NCBI GenBank assembly: GCA_021162265.1
Contig: JAGGZA010000110.1
Coordinates: forward strand, 1 to 19,399
Length of the DNA stretch: 19,399 nucleotides
Source of the DNA: Candidatus Aerophobota bacterium
GTDB taxonomy: Bacteria; Aerophobota; Aerophobia; Aerophobales; B3-G15
Direction of reading: 5' to 3'
The translations under genes and the position numbers were made by a program. Shown in pieces: positions 15,870 through 19,399 of the stretch; the stretch's first letter is position 1; every line of letters begins with the position of its first letter. The notes below the pieces were generated by a model. That model was not told the DNA's origin, searched no databases, and saw nothing but the letters and a program-made list of their open reading frames with translations.

Positions 15870-15949
15870 GTAACCCCCTTGCAGGCAGAGAAAAAAATAC
15901 CATCCTGCTTTAACCAATAAAAAAACCAGGGTAAAAACAGCCTTTTGCC

Positions 15950-15977
15950 TTGACACGCTTCCTTCCTCTTTTATAAT
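15950..15977 (+). promoter_or_regulatory. Strong sigma70-type promoter for nadX-nadC
   Basis: A perfect TTGACA (15950-15955) and a perfect TATAAT (15972-15977) are separated by 16 bases, 29 bases before the nadX ATG. It is the closest match to consensus in the window. The 137-base gap after the SPFH operon (15870-16006) shows no convincing terminator hairpin and no operator that I can recognise. Confidence 0.75.
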
Positions 15978-16006
15978 GTTTGCAATAAAAAAAGGGGACA
16001 TATTAA

Positions 16007-16813
16007 ATGAAAGCAGGACTTATCGGATGCGGGGCTATCGGGAGGGAGATAGCTTACGCTATAGATAGCCAGATCCCTCAACTTGAACTCTTTCTTGTTT
16101 ACGATGTAGAGAAGAAAAAAGCTAACGAGCTGGTAAATAAACTTAAAAGAAAACCCAGAGTTGGCTCAGATATCCAGCAAGTTGTGACAGAAACAGATCT
16201 TACAATAGAAGCAGCTTCTCCAAAAATAGTGGGAGAGCTTTTAACTCTTGCAGAAAAACAGGGAAAGGACCTCATGATCATGAGCATAGGAGGAGTTTTA
16301 AACCATCTTGAACTTCTAAACAGGATAAAAAAGGAGGGAAAGTGTAAGATATTTTTTCCTTCAGGAGCAATAGCTGGAGTGGATGGGTTAAATGCAGCCC
16401 GGGAAAAGAATATTCAATCCATATCAATAACAACCTCCAAACCACCCAGAGCCCTTCTTAACGCTCCTTATATAATTCAAAACAAAATAGAACTTGAAAA
16501 CATCAAAAAACCCACACTTATATTTGAGGGTAACTGTGAAGAGGCTATAAAGGCATTTCCCAGAAATATAAATGTTTCGGCTACACTTTCTCTGGCCGGG
16601 GTAGGAATGAAAAAAACAAAGGTAAAGATTATAGCTGATCCTAACATTACCAAAAATGAACATAAAATTGAGGTAAAGGGAGAATTTGGGGAAATGGAGG
16701 TTGTGGTCAGAAATGTTCCCTCCTCTATCAACCCTAAAACAAGTTACCTTGCTGCTCTTTCTGCAGTTGCTACCTTAAGAAAAATGGTAAGTCCTGTAAA
16801 AATCGGTACATAA
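16007..16813 (+). CDS. nadX: L-aspartate dehydrogenase
   Basis: Oxidises L-aspartate to iminoaspartate with NAD(P)+, the first step of de novo NAD synthesis in organisms without the oxygen- or fumarate-dependent NadB. The 268-aa length is right. The N-terminal Rossmann fold has GCGAIG (7-12) and the acidic residue of YDVEKKK. SGAIAGVDG (119-127), PRNINVSATLSLAG (185-198) and NEHKIEVKGEFGEM (217-230) are typical of the NadX family, as is the tail PKTSYLAALSAVATLR. SD GGGGA precedes the ATG. It is followed by nadC after 11 bases, which supports the role. The next enzyme, quinolinate synthase NadA, is not in the window. Confidence 0.95.
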   Translation: MKAGLIGCGAIGREIAYAIDSQIPQLELFLVYDVEKKKANELVNKLKRKPRVGSDIQQVVTETDLTIEAASPKIVGELLTLAEKQGKDLMIMSIGGVLNHLELLNRIKKEGKCKIFFPSGAIAGVDGLNAAREKNIQSISITTSKPPRALLNAPYIIQNKIELENIKKPTLIFEGNCEEAIKAFPRNINVSATLSLAGVGMKKTKVKIIADPNITKNEHKIEVKGEFGEMEVVVRNVPSSINPKTSYLAALSAVATLRKMVSPVKIGT

Positions 16814-16824
16814 GGGAAAAAATA

Positions 16825-17676
16825 ATGCATACACCACTCTCTTTCTTAAACAGAAAAATCATTATAGATGCCCTGCAAGAAGATATGGTAGAAGGGGATG
16901 TTACCACGGATATATTAATTTCTCACAATCTACCCTTAAGAAAAGCAAGAATAATTGCAAACTCAGAAGGAATACTTGCTGGAATTGAGCTCACCAAAGA
17001 GGTCTTCAGGTTAATCTCAGATAAAACTGTATTTAAACAAGAATTAAAGGATGGGGATACCTTCAGGAAAAAAGATACATTACTGGAGCTGGAAACCTCT
17101 CCCTATGTTATTTTAAAAGGGGAAAGGGTAGCCCTTAATATTCTACAAAGACTTTGTGGCATTGCTACTTTAACAAGAAAGTTTGTAAATTTAGCTTCAC
17201 CTTATGGCGTTAAAATCCTGGATACCAGAAAAACTACTCCCAATCTTCGTGCACTGGAAAAATATGCAGTAAGAATTGGAGGCGCATTTAACCACAGGTA
17301 CAACTTAAGCAGTGGCATTTTAATAAAGGACAACCATATAAAGGTCTTAGGTGGTATAAAAAAGGCAATTGAGCTGGCAAAAAAGAACGCTCCACCTTTT
17401 TCCAGAGTGGAAGTTGAAGTAACCACCCTTGAGGAGGTAAGGGAGGCAACCGGTTTAGAGGTAGATGTTGTTATGCTTGATAATTTCAATCTTCAGGAAA
17501 TAAAAGAGGCAATAAACTTAATAAGAAGCAGCTCTACAAAAACATTAATAGAAGTATCCGGTGGTATAACCCTGGAAAATATAGAAGAAATAGCCAGGTT
17601 AAAGCCGGATTTTATATCTGTGGGAAAGATAACTCATTCTGCTCCTGGACTGGATATAAGTTTAAAAATACTCTGA
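16825..17676 (+). CDS. nadC: Nicotinate-nucleotide pyrophosphorylase (quinolinate phosphoribosyltransferase)
   Basis: Converts quinolinate and PRPP to nicotinate mononucleotide, CO2 and pyrophosphate in the cytosol. The length of 283 aa is standard. Hallmarks are DMVEGDVTTD (20-29), GERVALNILQRLCGIAT (99-115), the active-site segment DTRKTTPNLRALEKYAV (133-149), GGAFNHRYNLS (152-162), ILIKDNH (165-171), EVEV (196-199) and VEVSGGI-type ending IEVSGGITLENI (242-253). It is in an operon with nadX (11-base gap, SD AGGGA), as is common. The TGA stop is 75 bases from the convergent oppF end; no clear terminator hairpin is visible between them. Confidence 0.97.
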   Translation: MHTPLSFLNRKIIIDALQEDMVEGDVTTDILISHNLPLRKARIIANSEGILAGIELTKEVFRLISDKTVFKQELKDGDTFRKKDTLLELETSPYVILKGERVALNILQRLCGIATLTRKFVNLASPYGVKILDTRKTTPNLRALEKYAVRIGGAFNHRYNLSSGILIKDNHIKVLGGIKKAIELAKKNAPPFSRVEVEVTTLEEVREATGLEVDVVMLDNFNLQEIKEAINLIRSSSTKTLIEVSGGITLENIEEIARLKPDFISVGKITHSAPGLDISLKIL

Positions 17677-17751
17677 TAAGATAAACTAACACTTCCAGGA
17701 TTTTAACTTGCCATTCAACCTCATCAGAAGAAAATACGATAATACAACTTC

Positions 17752-18726
17752 TCATAAGTGACAGGCTACATAGTGATCCTTGCCTACCAGTTTAAGAGTG
17801 GGTTTTAAGGTCCGACATTTTTCCATAGCAAAATTGCATCGGGGGTGAAATCTACAACCAGAGGGAGGATTAATTGAGCTTGGGACTTCTCCTCGTAGCT
17901 GGACATTTTTTTTAGCTCTTGCAGGATCTGGAACAGGTATAGCAGATAGCAACGCCCTGGTATAGGGATGTCCGGGACTGGAAAAAATTTGCTCTTTCCT
18001 TCCTATTTCAACAATTTCTCCAAGATACATAATTCCTATCCAGTCCGAGATGTATTTTGCTACCGCCAGGTCATGAGTTATAAAAATATAGGTTAAATTA
18101 CTTTCATCTTTCAACATGAGCATTAACTCGAGTATTTTTGCTCTCAGGGACACATCAATCATTGAAATAGGCTCATCAGCAACAACCAGCTCTGGATTTA
18201 ATATCATAGCCCTTGCTATTGCCACTCTTTGTCTTTGTCCTCCACTCAACTCAAAGGGATAAGCATCATAAAACTTTTCAGCTGGTTCAAGACCCACCTT
18301 CTCCAGCATTTCCAGAACAAGTTTCTTCTTTCTTTCTCCCATAGCTACTCTGTGAATCTCAAGAGGATGTCCCACAGCCTCTCCTATCTTCATCCTGGGA
18401 TTAAGTGAAGCATAAGGATTTTGAAAAATTATCTGTATCTTTTTTCTTAACTCTCTCAGCTTTTCTCCCTGCAAAAAGGTGACATCCTCTCCTTTAAAGA
18501 AAATTCTTCCATCAGTTGGTTCGATAAGGCGTACAATTAACCTTCCTGTTGTAGTTTTTCCACAACCACTCTCTCCAACCAGACCAAAAACCTCTCCTCT
18601 ATTAATCTCAAAACTTATTCCATTAACAGCTTGAACATACTCTATCTTCCTGGAAAACACTCTCTCCAGAAAGCCCTTCTGCACTGGAAAATACTTTTTT
18701 AAATCCACTACTTTAAGTTCAACCAT
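17752..18726 (-). CDS. oppF: Oligopeptide/dipeptide ABC transporter ATP-binding protein, OppF type
   Basis: One of two ATPases of a peptide/nickel/oligosaccharide-type ABC importer. The 324-aa protein has Walker A GESGCGKTT (51-59), Q-loop Q102 in IIFQNPYASLNP, signature LSGGQRQR (160-167), Walker B VVADE (181-185) followed by PISMIDVSLR, and switch H218 in ITHD. The C-terminal oligo_HPY extension carries GHPYTRALL and four cysteines (C291, C297, C304, C322). The DEPISMIDVSLR form is frequent in Opp ATPases of thermophiles and archaea that often move sugars, so the substrate stays open. I chose ATG 18724-18726, which overlaps the oppD stop by 8 bases; in-frame ATGs at 18735 and 18738 would add three or four residues. 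Confidence 0.93.
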   Translation of the reverse strand: MVELKVVDLKKYFPVQKGFLERVFSRKIEYVQAVNGISFEINRGEVFGLVGESGCGKTTTGRLIVRLIEPTDGRIFFKGEDVTFLQGEKLRELRKKIQIIFQNPYASLNPRMKIGEAVGHPLEIHRVAMGERKKKLVLEMLEKVGLEPAEKFYDAYPFELSGGQRQRVAIARAMILNPELVVADEPISMIDVSLRAKILELMLMLKDESNLTYIFITHDLAVAKYISDWIGIMYLGEIVEIGRKEQIFSSPGHPYTRALLSAIPVPDPARAKKNVQLRGEVPSSINPPSGCRFHPRCNFAMEKCRTLKPTLKLVGKDHYVACHL

Positions 18727-19399
18727 TTTTCCCATCATACTTAAAACATTTAACCATATGGTTTTTTTTAACCTGAACTAAAGGGGGCTCTTTTTGCCTG
18801 CATATATCATCAGCATATGGACAGCGCGGATAAAATCTACATCCACCGGGAGGATTAATAAGATCCGGAGGCATACCAGAAATGTAACTTAACTTCTGGT
18901 CAGATAATTCAACATTGGGTACAGAATTCAAAAGTCCTTCAGAATAAGGATGCAGATGTTCTTCAAAAAAAACTTCTGCCGGAGCAAACTCAACTATCTG
19001 ACCCGCATACATAAGAGCAATTCTATCAGCAATTTCGGAAACCAGGCTTATATCATGAGAGATAAAAATCAACCCCATTCTGTATGAATCTTTCAATTTT
19101 CTCATTAAATTTAAAATTTGAAACTGGACTATCACATCAAGAGAAGAGGTAAATTCATCAGCGATAAGAAGGTCCGGGTTTAAAGCTATGGCCAGGGCTA
19201 TTCCAATCCTCTGTCTCATTCCACCACTAAACTGGTGAGGGTAATCCTTGCCTCTCTCCGGGGGAATACCAACCTCATCCAACAGTAGAGCAGCTTTCTT
19301 CCTTGCCTCCTCCTTAGACATCTTCCTGTGAGTTATTAATGTTTCAACCAGATGTTCTTCTATCCTCATAAGAGGATTAAGAGAGGTCATCGGATCCTG
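18719..19399 (-). CDS. oppD: Oligopeptide/dipeptide ABC transporter ATP-binding protein, OppD type (partial)
   Basis: The gene runs off the right edge. The last base pairs encode QDPMTSLNP, the Q-loop, so the start and Walker A are outside and about 226 residues are seen. Visible motifs are the signature FSGGMRQR, Walker B LLIADE, the D-loop SSLD, the switch histidine in ISHD, and the oligo_HPY tail with LHPYSEGLL and cysteines C187, C193, C200 and C218 (fragment numbering). The residue after the Walker B Glu is Phe (ADEFTSSLDV), where the family usually has Pro. It lies upstream of oppF with an 8-base overlap. Permease and binding-protein genes would be expected further right. Confidence 0.93.
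   Translation of the reverse strand, partial: QDPMTSLNPLMRIEEHLVETLITHRKMSKEEARKKAALLLDEVGIPPERGKDYPHQFSGGMRQRIGIALAIALNPDLLIADEFTSSLDVIVQFQILNLMRKLKDSYRMGLIFISHDISLVSEIADRIALMYAGQIVEFAPAEVFFEEHLHPYSEGLLNSVPNVELSDQKLSYISGMPPDLINPPGGCRFYPRCPYADDICRQKEPPLVQVKKNHMVKCFKYDGKNG

Noticed and set aside
15870..15949. Terminator after the SPFH operon (CCTG...CAGG around 15904-15930)
   Set aside because: The stem is only four base pairs with a long A-rich loop, and no T-run follows directly.
17677..17751. Terminator between convergent nadC and oppF
   Set aside because: I looked for a GC stem with a T-run on either strand and found none that I could support.

Overview
The window is AT-rich bacterial DNA with tight gene packing, strong Shine-Dalgarno (SD) sites (AAGGAGG, GGAGG) and sigma70-like TTGACA/TATAAT promoters. 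A release factor 2 gene and several TGA stops show the standard bacterial code. The gene mix (GuaB3-type IMP dehydrogenase, a NEW3-domain protein with an ABC-2 exporter, aspartate dehydrogenase in place of NadB, archaeal/thermophile-flavoured Opp ATPases) suggests an uncultured or deep-branching low-GC anaerobe. No marker here fixes the phylum. There is no rRNA, tRNA, IS element, phage gene or CRISPR array.

Layout, left to right. (1) 2-1927, + strand: the 3' end of a PII gene (glnB/glnK), then a glutamine-dependent NAD+ synthetase (nadE) with its own promoter. (2) 1947-5073, - strand: an operon of a secreted, membrane-anchored NEW3-domain protein, an ABC ATPase and an ABC-2 permease. (3) 5280-7582, + strand: prfB with a programmed +1 frameshift that must be joined in silico, overlapping guaB3. 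(4) 7595-7783, - strand: rpmB (zinc-binding bL28). (5) 7873-8148, + strand: a relic of a cation diffusion facilitator (CDF) gene, with only the extreme N-terminus and the C-terminal dimerisation domain left in one frame around a stop codon. (6) 8149-15869, + strand: a six-gene overlapping operon made of a GlcD-like FAD dehydrogenase, two proteins of unknown family, an M14-like metallo-carboxypeptidase/deacylase and two membrane proteins that look like a very divergent HflK/HflC (SPFH) pair. (7) 16007-17676, + strand: nadX-nadC behind a near-ideal promoter. (8) 17752-19399, - strand: oppF and the 3' part of oppD, cut by the window edge.

Two themes tie the window together. NAD synthesis appears twice: nadX and nadC make nicotinate mononucleotide from aspartate (quinolinate synthase, NadA, would be encoded elsewhere), and nadE performs the last, glutamine-consuming step beside a PII nitrogen sensor. 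The most novel part is 9558-15869. It is a compact operon whose products are unrecognised or only distantly recognisable, and which joins a cytosolic M14-like zinc hydrolase with two SPFH-like membrane proteins. My inference is a membrane-scaffold hydrolase complex, analogous in form to HflKC-FtsH or stomatin-NfeD but with different parts. Its substrate cannot be told from sequence alone.
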